64,000 bases of DNA, taken from positions 620,001 through 684,000 of the forward strand of contig NZ_WPCV01000002.1 in NCBI RefSeq assembly GCF_018035235.1, in the 5' to 3' direction. A program made the translations under genes and the position numbers. Positions 1-14,140 of the stretch are shown in pieces. Below the pieces are notes generated by a model. That model saw only the letters and a list, made by a program, of their open reading frames with translations. It made no database searches and had not been told where the DNA came from. Origin of the DNA: Citrobacter sp. On2M (GTDB lineage: Bacteria > Pseudomonadota > Gammaproteobacteria > Enterobacterales > Enterobacteriaceae). Each line of letters begins with the position of its first letter. Positions within the stretch are counted from its first letter, which is position 1.

Positions 1-976
<976 letters not shown>

Positions 977-1047
977 CCTTAAAGAAACGTTCTTTGTAGT
1001 GCTCACACAGATTGTCTGATGAAAATTAGCAGTAAGAAAATCTCTGC

Positions 1048-1124
<77 letters not shown>

Positions 1125-1229
1125 AATTCTTTCTGATACCGCGTTGTGAAACGACTCGCATACTTCAGTATGCTTCGCCGCTCCACGCCTTGTCTCAGCA
1201 AGAATTAAGGTGAATGAGATAACTACGAT

Positions 1230-1305
1230 GGGGCTATAGCTCAGCTGGGAGAGCGCCTGCTTTGCACGCAGGAGGTCTGCGGTTCGATCCCGCATAGCTC
1301 CACCA
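1230..1305 (+). tRNA. alaT: tRNA-Ala (UGC)
   Basis: A 76-nt cloverleaf with encoded CCA. The anticodon loop TTTGCAC gives UGC, the T arm has GGTTCGATCC, and the acceptor stem is GGGGCTA/TAGCTCC. It is the second spacer tRNA, 105 nt after tRNA-Ile. The Ile-Ala pair is typical of one spacer class in enterobacterial rRNA operons. The symbol is by analogy. Confidence 0.98.
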
Positions 1306-1367
1306 TCTTTACTGCAACAAACCAAGAAAACTTCAGAGTGTACCTGAAAAGGTTCACTGCGAAGTTT

Positions 1368-1379
1368 TGCTCTTTAAAA
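1368..1379 (+). promoter_or_regulatory. boxA antitermination element before 23S
   Basis: TGCTCTTTAAAA closely matches the rRNA boxA consensus TGCTCTTTAACA, about 130 nt before the 23S 5' end. In enterics this RNA element loads NusB/S10 (with SuhB) to prevent Rho termination across 23S. Assigned from motif and position only. Confidence 0.8.
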
Positions 1380-1511
1380 ATCTGGATCAAGCTGAAAATT
1401 GAAACGACACACTGTTTCATTTCTCCGTAATAAGAAATGAAAAAAGGTGTGTTCGAGTCTCTCAAATTTTCGCAACACGATGGTGTTTTACGAAACATCT
1501 TCGGGTTGTGA

Positions 1512-4418
<2,907 letters not shown>

Positions 4419-4509
4419 ACAACGCCGAAGATGTTTTGGCGAAGAGACAGATTTTCAGCCTGATACAGATGACATCGACAGACTAAAAAGTGTGTTGATA
4501 AACAGAATT

Positions 4510-4629
4510 TGCCTGGCGGCTGTAGCGCGGTGGTCCCACCTGACCCCATGCCGAACTCAGAAGTGAAACGCCGTAGCGCCGATGGTAGTGTGGGGTCTCC
4601 CCATGCGAGAGTAGGGAACTGCCAGGCAT
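4510..4629 (+). rRNA. 5S ribosomal RNA
   Basis: A 120-nt molecule from TGCCTGGCGG to its pairing partner CTGCCAGGCAT. It carries the conserved core around CCCATGCCGAACTCAGAAGTG. It follows 23S by 91 nt and is followed by the operon terminator. No distal tRNA is present. Confidence 0.99.
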
Positions 4630-4644
4630 CAAATAAAGTGAAGA

Positions 4645-4671
4645 AGCCCATCCTGCCGGATGGGCTTTTTT
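4645..4671 (+). terminator. Intrinsic terminator of the rRNA operon
   Basis: Perfect 9-bp stem (agcccatcc / ggatgggct) with a TGCC loop, followed by six T. It lies 15 nt after 5S. Confidence 0.95.
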
Positions 4672-4693
4672 GCGTCTGTGCGCAGTGAAATCC

Positions 4694-4730
4694 GCCGGCT
4701 GCGGCGTGCCTGCCTTATCCGGCCCACAAA
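4694..4730 (+). repeat. REP element
   Basis: Matches the enterobacterial REP pattern GCCGGnTGCGGCGTn...CCTTATCCGGCCnACAAA, with the usual imperfect palindrome. It sits between the rRNA terminator and the kgtP promoter region. The remainder up to kgtP (4731-4918) is AT-rich with no other feature I can name. Confidence 0.75.
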
Positions 4731-4918
4731 AGTCCGCACTATATCTGACCGATAACTCGGATCTATTCCTCGAACATATCTGAATCCTTTCTCTGCTAAT
4801 TAAAACCGTGATCTTTCTCGCACAATAAAGCATAACAAATGTATAACATTTGATTCACCAAAAAATACACAACCATCATTGATAAATTCATGCGATCGTT
4901 GGCAGGGGTACAATTTTA

Positions 4919-6217
4919 ATGGCTGATAGCAGTGTAACTGATAACGGGGCGCTGACAGACGGCGATACCCGTCGCCGTATATGGGCGATTGTCGGAGCAT
5001 CATCAGGGAATCTGGTCGAATGGTTTGATTTCTATATTTATTCTTTCTGCTCTCTCTACTTTGCTCATATCTTTTTTCCATCTGGAAACACCACAACGCA
5101 ACTCTTACAAACCGCCGGCGTTTTTGCTGCAGGTTTTCTGATGCGACCGATTGGCGGTTGGCTGTTTGGCCGCATCGCAGATAAGCATGGGCGTAAAAAA
5201 TCTATGCTACTGTCCGTTTGTATGATGTGTATGGGATCGTTGGTGATCGCTTGTCTTCCGGGATATGAAACCATCGGCACATGGGCTCCTGCGCTATTGC
5301 TGCTGGCAAGACTCTTTCAGGGGCTGTCTGTCGGGGGGGAATACGGAACCAGTGCAACTTATATGAGTGAAGTGGCCGTTGAAGGTAAGAAAGGTTTTTA
5401 TGCTTCATTCCAGTATGTGACGTTAATTGGCGGGCAGTTACTGGCATTGCTGGTTGTGGTCATATTACAGCAAACGTTAGAAGATTCAGCCCTAAGAGCG
5501 TGGGGGTGGCGTATTCCCTTTGCGCTGGGAGCCGTGCTGGCTATTGTTGCGCTATGGTTGCGTCGCCAGTTGGATGAAACCTCGAAACAGGATGTTCGCG
5601 CGCTGAAAGAAGCGGGATCTCTGAAAGGTCTGTGGCGTAATCGTAAAGCGTTTATCATGGTGCTTGGCTTTACCGCTGCTGGCTCGCTGTGTTTTTACAC
5701 GTTCACAACCTATATGCAAAAATATTTGGTTAACACCGCCGGCATGCATGCCAACGTAGCCAGTGGGATTATGACAGCCGCGCTGTGCGTGTTTATGCTG
5801 GTGCAACCGCTGTTTGGTGCTCTGTCAGATAAGATTGGCAGACGTACTTCAATGCTGTGCTTCGGCGCGTTGGCCGCGATTTTTACTGTTCCCATTCTGA
5901 CAGCATTGCAAAGCGTGACGTCCCCGTACATGGCGTTTACTCTGGTGATGTGTGCCTTGTTGATCGTGAGCTTCTATACATCAATCAGCGGTATTCTGAA
6001 GGCTGAAATGTTCCCAGCGCAGGTGCGCGCTCTGGGGGTTGGGTTATCTTATGCGGTGGCTAATGCCCTGTTTGGTGGTTCAGCCGAATATGTTGCGTTA
6101 TCCCTGAAGTCTGTCGGTATGGAAACGACATTCTTCTGGTACGTTACAGCGCTGGCAGTCGTCGCATTTTTGGTATCATTGATGCTGCATGGGAAGGGGA
6201 AAGGTCTGCGCCTCTAG
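4919..6217 (+). CDS. kgtP: Alpha-ketoglutarate permease (MFS, proton symporter)
   Basis: Inner-membrane symporter that imports 2-oxoglutarate with protons. The 432 residues equal the length of E. coli KgtP and the sequence matches almost throughout. Near residues 80-95 is the MFS signature after TM2 ([12 protein letters not shown]), and a second copy ([12 protein letters not shown]) begins TM8-TM9. Early motif [10 protein letters not shown] is typical of the metabolite:H+ symporter subfamily. Start ATG 4919 has a GGGG stretch about 10 nt upstream. The gene follows the rRNA operon as in E. coli and its stop overlaps that of convergent yfiM by 3-4 nt. It is probably monocistronic. Confidence 0.97.
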   Translation: MADSSVTDNGALTDGDTRRRIWAIVGASSGNLVEWFDFYIYSFCSLYFAHIFFPSGNTTTQLLQTAGVFAAGFLMRPIGGWLFGRIADKHGRKKSMLLSVCMMCMGSLVIACLPGYETIGTWAPALLLLARLFQGLSVGGEYGTSATYMSEVAVEGKKGFYASFQYVTLIGGQLLALLVVVILQQTLEDSALRAWGWRIPFALGAVLAIVALWLRRQLDETSKQDVRALKEAGSLKGLWRNRKAFIMVLGFTAAGSLCFYTFTTYMQKYLVNTAGMHANVASGIMTAALCVFMLVQPLFGALSDKIGRRTSMLCFGALAAIFTVPILTALQSVTSPYMAFTLVMCALLIVSFYTSISGILKAEMFPAQVRALGVGLSYAVANALFGGSAEYVALSLKSVGMETTFFWYVTALAVVAFLVSLMLHGKGKGLRL

Positions 6218-6537
6218 TAATGTGCCAATTGCCAGACCGCATAGCCGGTAGACGCGCCAGCAACATCCCAGGCGAAGTCCTTCCAGCTCCAGCCACTCCC
6301 TGCGGGGCGGCTGTCCCACAGCTCTTTTGACGCGCCCAGGCTGACTGAAAACATCAGGCCGATAGCCGCACTGCGATCGCGGCTGTTGCCCTGATGTTGG
6401 GCATATTCGTTTCCGGCTGCGGCAAGCATGGCGGAGGCGATAAAGTGTTGAGCCTTGTCTTGCCCACTCCAGCGGTCGTTAGCCATGTGGCTGCAGCCAG
6501 AAATGACCAGGATACTGGTAAGAATCAACAGACGCAC
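6214..6537 (-). CDS. yfiM: Small predicted lipoprotein YfiM
   Basis: A 107-residue protein with a short hydrophobic leader and lipobox (VISGC), so the mature N-terminus should be a lipidated Cys. After it come conserved DKAQHF and GASKELWD segments of the YfiM family (DUF2279-like). The function is unknown. I chose GTG 6537 over the in-frame ATG 6549, because that ATG lies inside a GGAGG Shine-Dalgarno 5 nt before the GTG; this gives the length I recall for E. coli YfiM. It lies just after pssA but behind the pssA terminator, so it depends on readthrough or its own promoter. Confidence 0.85.
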   Translation of the reverse strand: MRLLILTSILVISGCSHMANDRWSGQDKAQHFIASAMLAAAGNEYAQHQGNSRDRSAAIGLMFSVSLGASKELWDSRPAGSGWSWKDFAWDVAGASTGYAVWQLAHY

Positions 6538-6552
6538 CGTGGCCTCCATAGG

Positions 6553-6576
6553 AAAAACCCCGTCACTGGACGGGGT
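6553..6576 (-). terminator. Intrinsic terminator after pssA
   Basis: On the minus strand, a 7-bp G+C stem (gaccccg type, 6558-6564 with 6569-6575), a 4-nt loop and a run of five T. It is 5 nt after the pssA stop and just before yfiM. Confidence 0.85.
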
Positions 6577-6581
6577 CTTGG

Positions 6582-7937
6582 TTACAGAATACGGCTAATT
6601 AATCTGTCGATACGAATACGGCGTAGTCGACGGATGAGCTTACGTACTTTGACTGGATAGTCGGCAATGCTCTGCAGGTCGCGATAGTGCTTAACGACGG
6701 TGGTATGCGTGCGGATGAGCTCCAGCTCTTTATCGCGCTGGGGAGTCAGCTCTTGCTTAGGATCGTGGATAAGAATGGCGTTTTCCAGATCCAGACGCCA
6801 GGCGCGAGGGTTAAGGTTGTTGCCAGTCAGCAGCATCCATTTATCATCAACCCACATGCCTTTCAGATGATAAGTGTTGTCATCATCTTTCCATAAGCGC
6901 ACGACCAGCTGGTCGGTATTCACGTAATACTGCAGTCTGCTCAGGAAACGGCGTAGGTTAATTTCATACAGATAAGGCAGCGCGCCGATGATCTTAAATG
7001 GCTCATCTTCGGGAATGAAAAAGTCGTTGGCGGTTTTATCACCGACAATAATTTCGACCTTTTTCCCTTCACGCAGCAGCTGAATGATATTGCGCACCAG
7101 TATAGCTGGCAGGTTGAAATAAGGGGTACAGATTGTCAGCTTGTGCTCCGCGCAGGGCATAAGGTGGAAAATGGTCTTATTTAACAGACTGGATTTTCCA
7201 AGGCCCACCAGAGGCGTAACCGAAAGCTGTTCATTATCCGCATCCCCCTGAAAATGGAATGACGCATCACGCAGTTCCTGACGGTACAGGCGGATGTCAT
7301 TTTTAATTTCCGGGCTTTTAGGGCGATTGATATCATCAAGGCGATTAACGCCACGACCGTTCATCAGGTTCTGCGTAACCCAATCGAACATAATATCGGC
7401 CATTTGTGCGTTGCGAATCAACTGATAACGGTCATAGCGATATTTATCATGCTGATGCAGATAAACATCGTTCAGACTGGCCCCGCTGTACAGGACGCTA
7501 TCATCGATGATAAAGCCTTTGAAATGCAGGACGCCAAGCGCTTCGCGGGTGTTAATCGGAACGCCGTAGACAGGGATATCAATACCCGGATTTTCCTGCG
7601 CCATTCGGCAATACCAGTCAGCGTTGGTATTCGATGCCGCGGCACCAATACGTCCACGCTGGGCTCGGTGCCAGTCGACAAGCACCCGTACATCCAGCTC
7701 TGGACGCTGCCGTTTTGCCGCATAGAGCGCGTCGAGAATGCCTTTGCCACCGTCATCCTGTTCCAGGTACAGCGCAATAATGCAGATCCGTCGCGTCGCG
7801 CTGGCTATTTTTTCCAGCAGAGTCTCCCTGAAATTAGCGGGAGCATAAAAGAAATCTACATCATCAACTGACTGAGAAATCTTGGGTAGTTGGGCAAGGT
7901 GTTGTTGATGTTTATTACGCTTAAATTTTGACAACAT
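6582..7937 (-). CDS. pssA: Phosphatidylserine synthase (CDP-diacylglycerol-serine O-phosphatidyltransferase)
   Basis: Makes phosphatidylserine from CDP-diacylglycerol and L-serine, the first committed step to phosphatidylethanolamine. It is a phospholipase D superfamily enzyme. The first HxKx4D motif starts at H138/K140 (HFKGFIIDD) and the second is near residue 357 (HLKGMWVDD). There are no membrane spans; the basic tail ([15 protein letters not shown]) and the basic N-terminus suit a peripheral enzyme. The 451 residues equal E. coli PssA when started at ATG 7937; a GTG lies one codon upstream. It has its own terminator. Confidence 0.97.
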   Translation of the reverse strand: MLSKFKRNKHQQHLAQLPKISQSVDDVDFFYAPANFRETLLEKIASATRRICIIALYLEQDDGGKGILDALYAAKRQRPELDVRVLVDWHRAQRGRIGAAASNTNADWYCRMAQENPGIDIPVYGVPINTREALGVLHFKGFIIDDSVLYSGASLNDVYLHQHDKYRYDRYQLIRNAQMADIMFDWVTQNLMNGRGVNRLDDINRPKSPEIKNDIRLYRQELRDASFHFQGDADNEQLSVTPLVGLGKSSLLNKTIFHLMPCAEHKLTICTPYFNLPAILVRNIIQLLREGKKVEIIVGDKTANDFFIPEDEPFKIIGALPYLYEINLRRFLSRLQYYVNTDQLVVRLWKDDDNTYHLKGMWVDDKWMLLTGNNLNPRAWRLDLENAILIHDPKQELTPQRDKELELIRTHTTVVKHYRDLQSIADYPVKVRKLIRRLRRIRIDRLISRIL

Positions 7938-8051
7938 CACAGTGCATTTCTTCTCTGTTCATTGGAGGGTCCTCTGTGCTATGCAGACGACATAAGCGGG
8001 CAATGATACCACCAGTACCCATTAATGTGGTCAACATTTCCAGTACCTTAC

Positions 8052-10712
8052 TCACGATTCCTCGAATTGGGCCAGATCAAGCGTTAGCCCAACAATTCCC
8101 TCTTCGAGTTGGACGTCAACGACAAACCCGAGTTTTCGGGCCAGGGCGACCATCCCACGATTGTTTGGCATCGTAATACCATTCAAACGTATAAGTCCGT
8201 GATCTCGGGTATATGAAATTAACTTTTCCATCAACCGACGACCCAGCCCGAGCCCTTTGAGATCTGAACGTACCAGCACGGCAAACTCGGCGTCAACGTT
8301 ATCAGGATCCGAGATTGCCCTCGTTACGCCGAGGATCTCTTGCTGATTATCTTTACAGCGTACTGCAACGAAGGCCATTTCCCGATCGTAGTCGATCTGC
8401 GTCATATTGGCTAAATCTTCATGGGTAAATTCGTTGATCTCACTGAAATAGCGATAATAAAGATCTTCTTTGGTTACCTGAGATATGAACTGCTGCAGAT
8501 GAGGTTCGTCCTCCGGTAAAATGGGACGGAACAGGCAGCGTTCCCCGTTTTTCAACTCCACCCATTCTTCAAGCTGATGGGGGTAGGGACGGACAGCCAG
8601 TCGGCTTTCATTGTCCCCCGTAAAAGGGGCAATGTCCAGTGTGACATCCAGGGCGGTAAATTCACCGGCGGAGGCCAGCAGCGGATGAATATCCAGCCGC
8701 TGAATTTCCGGACAATCGACGATCAGGTTGGAGACCTGCACCAGAAGCTGGCTTAACCCGGCGATATCCAGCGGGCGTAGTGCGCTGCGAGCGCGGATCT
8801 TTTTATTTTTGATTCCCTGGATAACCAGATAACGTGCCAGATTCATGTTCAATGGCGGCAAGGCCACCACGGCTTGCTCTTCTGGTCGCCACTCAACTCC
8901 GCCTTCGCCCAGCATAATCAACGGGCCAAATACCGGGTCGTGTTCAACGACAACGCGTAGCTCCTGAGCGCCAGCGCGATTTGCCATACTTTGTACTAAT
9001 AAACCGTGAATGCGTGCCTGCGGCCAGGCCATTTTCACCCGATCAAAAATCGCATTGGCTGCTTGCTGCACCTCTGTTGCTGTACGCAGGTAGAGCATTA
9101 CCCCCTGAACTTCCGATTTATGCGGGATATCAGGAGAACGCAGCTTGAGCGCCACTGGGTAGCCGATTTGCTCCGCAATGTGTACGGCCTCTGCACTGTC
9201 GCTGGCGATCCATGTCGGCAGTGTGTGTAAGCCATAGGCCTGTAAAATTGGCTGCACTTCATGGGTATCCAGCGACGTTGCGCCTTCTGCAATCGCCTGT
9301 TGTAACAGATTATGCGCTTCGGCGGTGTTGGTGGTCAGATTGTCGGGCAGCGCAGGCGTTTCACGCAGTTGCTTCTGGTTGCGCCGGTACTCCACCATAT
9401 GCATAAACGCCGTGATGGTGCCTTCTGGCGTGCGGTAGGTTGGTAATCCGGCTTCGCTAAACAGTCTGCGTGCTTCCTGTGAGGAAAACTCTCCGCACCA
9501 GTTGGTCAGCAACGAGACGAACTTGCCGCGCGGATGATGCTTTACTGCTTCGATCAACGCTTGCGCGCTTTCGGTTCCTGGGGCGGCTGCACTGGGTGAG
9601 TGAATCACCATTAGCGCGTCGAAATCCTGGCTGGCAAGCAAAATATCCACTGTCTTCACATAGTGCTCGCTGCTGGCGTCGTCCCGCAGATCCAGCGGGT
9701 TGGCGATGTCAACGTGTTCAGGTAACGCATCGCGTAATTTCTGGCAGGTATCTTCACACAATGTCGCCAGCTTGCCATTTTTTGACCACAGTTCATCTAA
9801 TGCCAGTGCGGCTGGCGCGGCTCCATTGCTAATGATCATCAGCCTGTCGCCACGCAGCGGGCGCATGTGGCTCAGGGTTTCCACTGCTGAGAACAGCTCG
9901 TGAGTGTCTTGTACGCGTAATAAACCGGCGCGCTGAATAGCTGCATCCCACGCCGGATCCATCCCTGCGCTGGTATGCAGCAGGCGCTGAGCCGCCGGAC
10001 TGCGACCACTTTTGATCACCAAAATGGGTTTGTTGCGCGACGCGCTACGTGCGGCGGAGACAAAGCGGCGGGCATCGCTTAAATGTTCGAGATACAGCAA
10101 GATCGCACTGGTTTTGCTGTCGCGGGCAAGGTAATCAAGCAACTCATCAACGTCGATATCCAGGCTGTCACCCAGCGCGATAAACCAGGAAAAACCCATG
10201 TCGCGCTGCTGTGCCCAGTCCAGAATGGTGTTAGAAATCGCCGCCGACTGGGAAATAAATGCCAGCTTACCGCGCTTGATGGGGACGGGGGAAAAGCTGG
10301 CGTTAAGCCCCTGCCAGGGCGCGAGAAGCCCCAGACTGTTGGGACCCAGCAGACGTATGTTGTAGCGTGATGCGCAGGCCAGCAGCTCCGCGTGTTGCGT
10401 CGTGGGAGCCGAGAGAATAATGCAGGTTTTACAGCCTTTCTCGCCAAGCGCTTCGAGCAACGTCAGGTTGCGGCTGGCATTGGTGCACAACACGGCGAGA
10501 TCGGGGCTAAAAGGCAGGCTGCTGATATTGGGCCAGGCCAGTACGCCCAACACCGCTTTCCAGGCGGGCGTCACCGGTAAAACAGGTCCGTTGAAACCAC
10601 CTGCAAGCAGATTACGCATCATCAGGTAACCCGCGCGATTAGGCTTCATTGACGCCCCAATCACCGCAATAGATTTCGGTCGCAGGAGTGCTTCCAGACC
10701 ACGCTGACTCAT
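8052..10712 (-). CDS. patZ: Protein lysine acetyltransferase Pat (PatZ/Pka)
   Basis: An 886-residue fusion. Residues 1-700 resemble NDP-forming acyl-CoA synthetases (CoA-binding fold with VIGAS near 17, then an ATP-grasp-like part with YPVALKLRSPDIPHKSE). The last 150 residues are a GNAT acetyltransferase, with VRSDLKGLGLGRRLMEKL as the acetyl-CoA loop. In enterics this protein acetylates acetyl-CoA synthetase and other proteins on lysine, and the N-terminal part is regulatory. The length equals E. coli YfiQ. It lies downstream of tapT in the same direction with a 36-nt gap, probably cotranscribed. Confidence 0.96.
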   Translation of the reverse strand: MSQRGLEALLRPKSIAVIGASMKPNRAGYLMMRNLLAGGFNGPVLPVTPAWKAVLGVLAWPNISSLPFSPDLAVLCTNASRNLTLLEALGEKGCKTCIILSAPTTQHAELLACASRYNIRLLGPNSLGLLAPWQGLNASFSPVPIKRGKLAFISQSAAISNTILDWAQQRDMGFSWFIALGDSLDIDVDELLDYLARDSKTSAILLYLEHLSDARRFVSAARSASRNKPILVIKSGRSPAAQRLLHTSAGMDPAWDAAIQRAGLLRVQDTHELFSAVETLSHMRPLRGDRLMIISNGAAPAALALDELWSKNGKLATLCEDTCQKLRDALPEHVDIANPLDLRDDASSEHYVKTVDILLASQDFDALMVIHSPSAAAPGTESAQALIEAVKHHPRGKFVSLLTNWCGEFSSQEARRLFSEAGLPTYRTPEGTITAFMHMVEYRRNQKQLRETPALPDNLTTNTAEAHNLLQQAIAEGATSLDTHEVQPILQAYGLHTLPTWIASDSAEAVHIAEQIGYPVALKLRSPDIPHKSEVQGVMLYLRTATEVQQAANAIFDRVKMAWPQARIHGLLVQSMANRAGAQELRVVVEHDPVFGPLIMLGEGGVEWRPEEQAVVALPPLNMNLARYLVIQGIKNKKIRARSALRPLDIAGLSQLLVQVSNLIVDCPEIQRLDIHPLLASAGEFTALDVTLDIAPFTGDNESRLAVRPYPHQLEEWVELKNGERCLFRPILPEDEPHLQQFISQVTKEDLYYRYFSEINEFTHEDLANMTQIDYDREMAFVAVRCKDNQQEILGVTRAISDPDNVDAEFAVLVRSDLKGLGLGRRLMEKLISYTRDHGLIRLNGITMPNNRGMVALARKLGFVVDVQLEEGIVGLTLDLAQFEES

Positions 10713-10748
10713 ATCGGCTTCCTTAATGACACCAGTGACCGAATGATT

Positions 10749-11447
10749 TTAAACGCTTTCTGGCGAGTCTGCTGTGACGCTTCCCTGATGTTGCGTTTTT
10801 CCTGCCAGGTAGCGTGTTTTAAAACGCGTGAAGTGCTCACCTAATCCTTCGGCTGCCTGCGTATCGCCTGCCAGATCCAGTAAAGCGATTGCCACTTCGG
10901 CAGTGCAATATTGCCCCTCGGCATGAACTTCGCGCAGATGGTAAGCGGAAAGGCGTGACAAATCGACGGAGATCACCGGCAGGTTATCAAGGTACGGGCT
11001 TTTGCGAAACATTTTGCGTGCCTCAGGCCAGGTGCCGTCGAGCATGATAAACAATGGGGGCTTACCGGCTGGTGGCGTGAAAATCACTTCACGCTCTTCA
11101 CCCGCATAGGAGGCCGGGAATACAACCATCGGCTGGTAATCCGGATTTTTCACCAGTTCCAGCAGCGCCTGCGGTGGCTCGGTACGTGACCACTGAAAAG
11201 CCGTTGTTTCGGGGAGGATATCGGCAATTAAACGCCCGGTATTGCTGGGTTTCATCGGTTCAGTATCAAACATCACCAGGCAAAAACGGCTTTTCGCCTG
11301 AGCTGGTGTCAACGTTTCACACAGGCACAGTTTCAGCGGTAGCAGGCAGCGCTGACAGCGACGGATGCGATTACCTCGGGCAAGAAAAGGGCGCGTGGCG
11401 CGCGCAAGACGCTCGGCACGTAACTGGAGAACGGCGTTATTGGTCAT
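10749..11447 (-). CDS. tapT: tRNA-uridine aminocarboxypropyltransferase (DTW domain)
   Basis: Forms acp3U at position 47 of several tRNAs from S-adenosylmethionine. The DTW-family motif is visible as DGTWPEARKM near residue 137. Near the N-terminus a cysteine cluster (C31, C34, C41, C43) probably binds metal. The 232 residues match E. coli YfiP. It stands between trxC and patZ as in E. coli; the 36-nt gap to patZ suggests one transcript. Confidence 0.93.
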   Translation of the reverse strand: MTNNAVLQLRAERLARATRPFLARGNRIRRCQRCLLPLKLCLCETLTPAQAKSRFCLVMFDTEPMKPSNTGRLIADILPETTAFQWSRTEPPQALLELVKNPDYQPMVVFPASYAGEEREVIFTPPAGKPPLFIMLDGTWPEARKMFRKSPYLDNLPVISVDLSRLSAYHLREVHAEGQYCTAEVAIALLDLAGDTQAAEGLGEHFTRFKTRYLAGKTQHQGSVTADSPESV

Positions 11448-11516
11448 GGGGAAGCACGTTGAAAAATGCTATTGTCTCAAAGGACAAAACGGGGCACAAG
11501 ATGTGCCCCGCAGAGT

Positions 11517-11936
11517 TTATAATGATTCGTTAAGCCAGCTATCAAACGGGGCCTTAGGTACGGCACCATTAAGCATGTCGACGATTTCACCTTTTCTGAA
11601 GATCATGATGGTTGGAATGCTGCGGATACCGAAGCGGGCGCTGAGCTCACGTTCGGCTTCCGTATTCACTTTCACAAAACGTACTTTACCGCTACGCTCT
11701 TCCGCGACATCTTCAAAAATTGGGGCGAAGTTGCGGCATGGACCACACCAGGGGGCCCAAAAATCAACCACCACCGGGAGATCGTCTTTTAACAGTTTAT
11801 CCAGTGTTTCACCGGTCGCATTGATCACCTTCCCATCAAACAGATCGTGACCACAGCGTCCGCATTTAGCCGCTTCCTGGACACGATCGTCGGGGATGCG
11901 GTTGATAGCCTGGCAGCTGGTACAAACGGTATTCAT
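11517..11936 (-). CDS. trxC: Thioredoxin 2
   Basis: Cytoplasmic disulfide reductase of 139 residues. It has the zinc-binding N-terminal extension that distinguishes Trx2 from Trx1 (C5, C8, C25, C28) and the active site W63-C64-G65-P66-C67. The thioredoxin fold continues with a cis-proline segment, RSIPTIMIF. In E. coli it belongs to the OxyR regulon; I did not find a convincing OxyR site here. The next gene downstream, tapT, is 69 nt away. Confidence 0.98.
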   Translation of the reverse strand: MNTVCTSCQAINRIPDDRVQEAAKCGRCGHDLFDGKVINATGETLDKLLKDDLPVVVDFWAPWCGPCRNFAPIFEDVAEERSGKVRFVKVNTEAERELSARFGIRSIPTIMIFRKGEIVDMLNGAVPKAPFDSWLNESL

Positions 11937-12143
11937 AACTAACCTCTGGATGAGTGGAGTGGACTTCCCGGCAGTAATGCCAGTATGTTTCTATTATGTT
12001 ACATATTATCAGGGAGTCTGTTCTAAACAACAATGCGTTTTATTCAATGAGTACAATAGTCCTTAGCTTTTAAATGAAATAATGGCTAACGACGTGCACA
12101 TCGGGTAATCTGCGCGCTTCGCGCAGAGCAGGTGGAGAAAAAC

Positions 12144-13223
12144 ATGAGCGACGAACTGAAGAACAAAAACGGCAAGGTCAAAGTGATGTACGTCCGCAGT
12201 GACGATGACTCGGACAAACGCACCCAAAATCCACGTACTGGTAAAGGCGGCGGTCGCCCCGGTACTTCCCGAGCCGAAGGCGGTCGTCGCCCTGCCCGTG
12301 ATGACAGAAAGGGTCCGAACAGCGAACGAGGCCGTGAACGTGGCCGTGACCGCGATGTAGAACGCGACCGCAGACGTGAAGATTCACCATGGCGTACCGT
12401 GTCCCGCGCACCGAGTGATGATGCACCGGAAAAAGCCGATCACGGCGGTATCAGCGGCAAAAGCTTTATCGATCCGGAAGTATTACGTCGCCAGCGCGCG
12501 GAAGAAACGCGCGTTTACGGTGAGAATGCCTGCCAGGCTCTGTTCCAGAGTCGTCCGGACGCTATCGTCCGCGCCTGGTTTGTTCAGAGCGTAACCCCGC
12601 GTTTTAAAGAAGCATTACGCTGGATGGCGGCAAACCGCAAAGCCTACCACGTGGTTGACGAAGCCGAACTGGCGAAAGCTTCCGGCACTGAACACCATGG
12701 TGGCGTCTGTTTCCTGATCAAAAAACGTAACGGTACTACCGTTAAGCAGTGGGTGAGTCAGGCGGGGGCGCAGGATTGCGTACTGGCGCTGGAAGACATC
12801 GCCAACCCGCATAACCTGGGCGGCATGATGCGTAGCTGTGCGCACTTTGGTGTGAAAGGCGTGGTGGTGCAGGATGCGGCGTTGCTGGAATCGGGTGCGG
12901 CTATCCGTACTGCTGAAGGTGGAGCAGAGCACGTTCAGCCGATTACCGGTGACAGTATTGTCGATGTGCTGGACGATTTCCGTAACGCAGGTTACACGGT
13001 AGTGATGACCTCAAGCGTGAAAGGCAAACCGCTGTTTACGACCACGCTGCCGGAAAAAATGGTGCTGGTATTAGGGCGTGAGCGTGAAGCTCTGCCAGAA
13101 GCGGCATGTTCAGCCGACGACCTGTGCGTGGCGATTGACGGTACCGGCAAGGTAGAAACACTCAACGTTTCTGTCGCGACCGGCGTACTGCTCGCGGAAT
13201 GGTGGCGTCAGAACAAAGCCTGA
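12144..13223 (+). CDS. yfiF: SpoU-family RNA 2'-O-methyltransferase-like protein YfiF
   Basis: A 359-residue protein with three parts: a very basic, low-complexity N-terminus (about residues 1-90, rich in RGRD/RRP), a substrate-binding domain (about 110-190), and a SpoU/TrmH knot domain (about 195-355) with [12 protein letters not shown] and the end motif [11 protein letters not shown]. Its target RNA is not established. ATG 12144 is preferred to GTG 12132, since a GGTGGAG Shine-Dalgarno overlaps the latter. It is about 14 residues longer than the E. coli protein as I recall it, and the extra residues lie in the RG/RD-rich tail. Divergent from trxC, convergent with ung. Confidence 0.93.
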   Translation: MSDELKNKNGKVKVMYVRSDDDSDKRTQNPRTGKGGGRPGTSRAEGGRRPARDDRKGPNSERGRERGRDRDVERDRRREDSPWRTVSRAPSDDAPEKADHGGISGKSFIDPEVLRRQRAEETRVYGENACQALFQSRPDAIVRAWFVQSVTPRFKEALRWMAANRKAYHVVDEAELAKASGTEHHGGVCFLIKKRNGTTVKQWVSQAGAQDCVLALEDIANPHNLGGMMRSCAHFGVKGVVVQDAALLESGAAIRTAEGGAEHVQPITGDSIVDVLDDFRNAGYTVVMTSSVKGKPLFTTTLPEKMVLVLGREREALPEAACSADDLCVAIDGTGKVETLNVSVATGVLLAEWWRQNKA

Positions 13224-13227
13224 TAAT

Positions 13228-13258
13228 AAAAATGCCAGCGAATCGCTGGCATTTTTTT
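13228..13258. terminator. Bidirectional terminator between yfiF and ung
   Basis: Stem atgccagcg / cgctggcat (13232-13240 with 13244-13252), 3-nt loop, with an A run on the left and seven T on the right, so it can stop transcription from both sides. The ung stop codon lies inside the T run. Confidence 0.93.
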
Positions 13259-13946
13259 ACTCGCTTTCTGCGGGTAATACCGGCATCCAGTCAATCGGTT
13301 TTTCACCTCGTTGTTCCAGCCATTTATTAGCCAGTACAAAGTGATTGCAACCAAAGAACCCGCGATGCGCAGAGAGCGGTGATGGGTGTGGCGCTTTCAA
13401 CACATGGTGACGCTGCGCATCTATAATCGCGCCTTTCTTCTGTGCGTGAGAACCCCAGAGCAGGAAAACCACGCCTTCCCGATGTTGATTAATCAGGCTA
13501 ATCACTTTATCGGTAAATGTTTCCCACCCGAGACTGGCATGCGAATGAGCCTGGCCGGCGCGGACGGTAAGCACGGTGTTGAGTAACAGTACGCCCTGGC
13601 GTGCCCAGCTTTCCAGATATCCGTGCGTGGGGCGGGTGAAGCCGGGAATTGTTGCTTCCAGCTCTTTGTACATGTTCAGCAACGAAGGCGGAGTGGCAAT
13701 CCCCGGACGAACAGAGAACGCGAGACCGTGTGCCTGGCCTGGGCCGTGGTAGGGGTCTTGTCCCAGAATGACGACTTTAACGTCGCCAAGTTCGGTAAAG
13801 CGAAATGCGTTAAATACATCTTTTTGCGGAGGGTAAATAGTCATACCCGACTGACGTTCGCCCGCTACTGTATGCAGCGTGTTAACAAAATAAGGCTGCT
13901 GTTTTTCTTCAGCCAGCACATCGTGCCAGGTTAATTCGGTGGCCAT
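13257..13946 (-). CDS. ung: Uracil-DNA glycosylase
   Basis: Family 1 enzyme that removes uracil from DNA in base excision repair. The 229 residues match E. coli Ung. The water-activating loop [13 protein letters not shown] contains D64, and the DNA-intercalation motif [10 protein letters not shown] contains H187. Start ATG 13946 follows a GAGAGCGAG stretch that can serve as Shine-Dalgarno. It is convergent with yfiF and divergent from grcA. Confidence 0.98.
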   Translation of the reverse strand: MATELTWHDVLAEEKQQPYFVNTLHTVAGERQSGMTIYPPQKDVFNAFRFTELGDVKVVILGQDPYHGPGQAHGLAFSVRPGIATPPSLLNMYKELEATIPGFTRPTHGYLESWARQGVLLLNTVLTVRAGQAHSHASLGWETFTDKVISLINQHREGVVFLLWGSHAQKKGAIIDAQRHHVLKAPHPSPLSAHRGFFGCNHFVLANKWLEQRGEKPIDWMPVLPAESE

Positions 13947-14087
13947 CTCGCTCTCCTGCGAATTTTCAATCCCTCTAGCTTAACTGCTTCTTTCAGCGTC
14001 GCAAAATTCTGTACGTTTCTCAAGGGGCTACCCCTTAAAGATAGTTGAAAATTTATGTAAAAAGTTTAGCGCTGAATATGACGTAAG

Positions 14088-14101
14088 TTGATGTAAAACA
14101 A
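14088..14101 (+). promoter_or_regulatory. Upstream FNR-type site of grcA
   Basis: TTGATGTAAAACAA fits TTGAT-N4-ATCAA with one mismatch. Its centre is 53 bp upstream of the second site. In E. coli yfiD the two FNR sites are at -93.5 and -40.5, also 53 bp apart; occupation of the upstream site tunes down anaerobic activation. Confidence 0.75.
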
Positions 14102-14140
14102 TAAAATCCACCTATCACCACTTTTGATGTGTGGTTTTTG

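Noticed and set aside
7404-7871. A 155-codon open frame antisense to pssA
   Set aside because: No ribosome site or recognisable domain; explained by pssA codon use.
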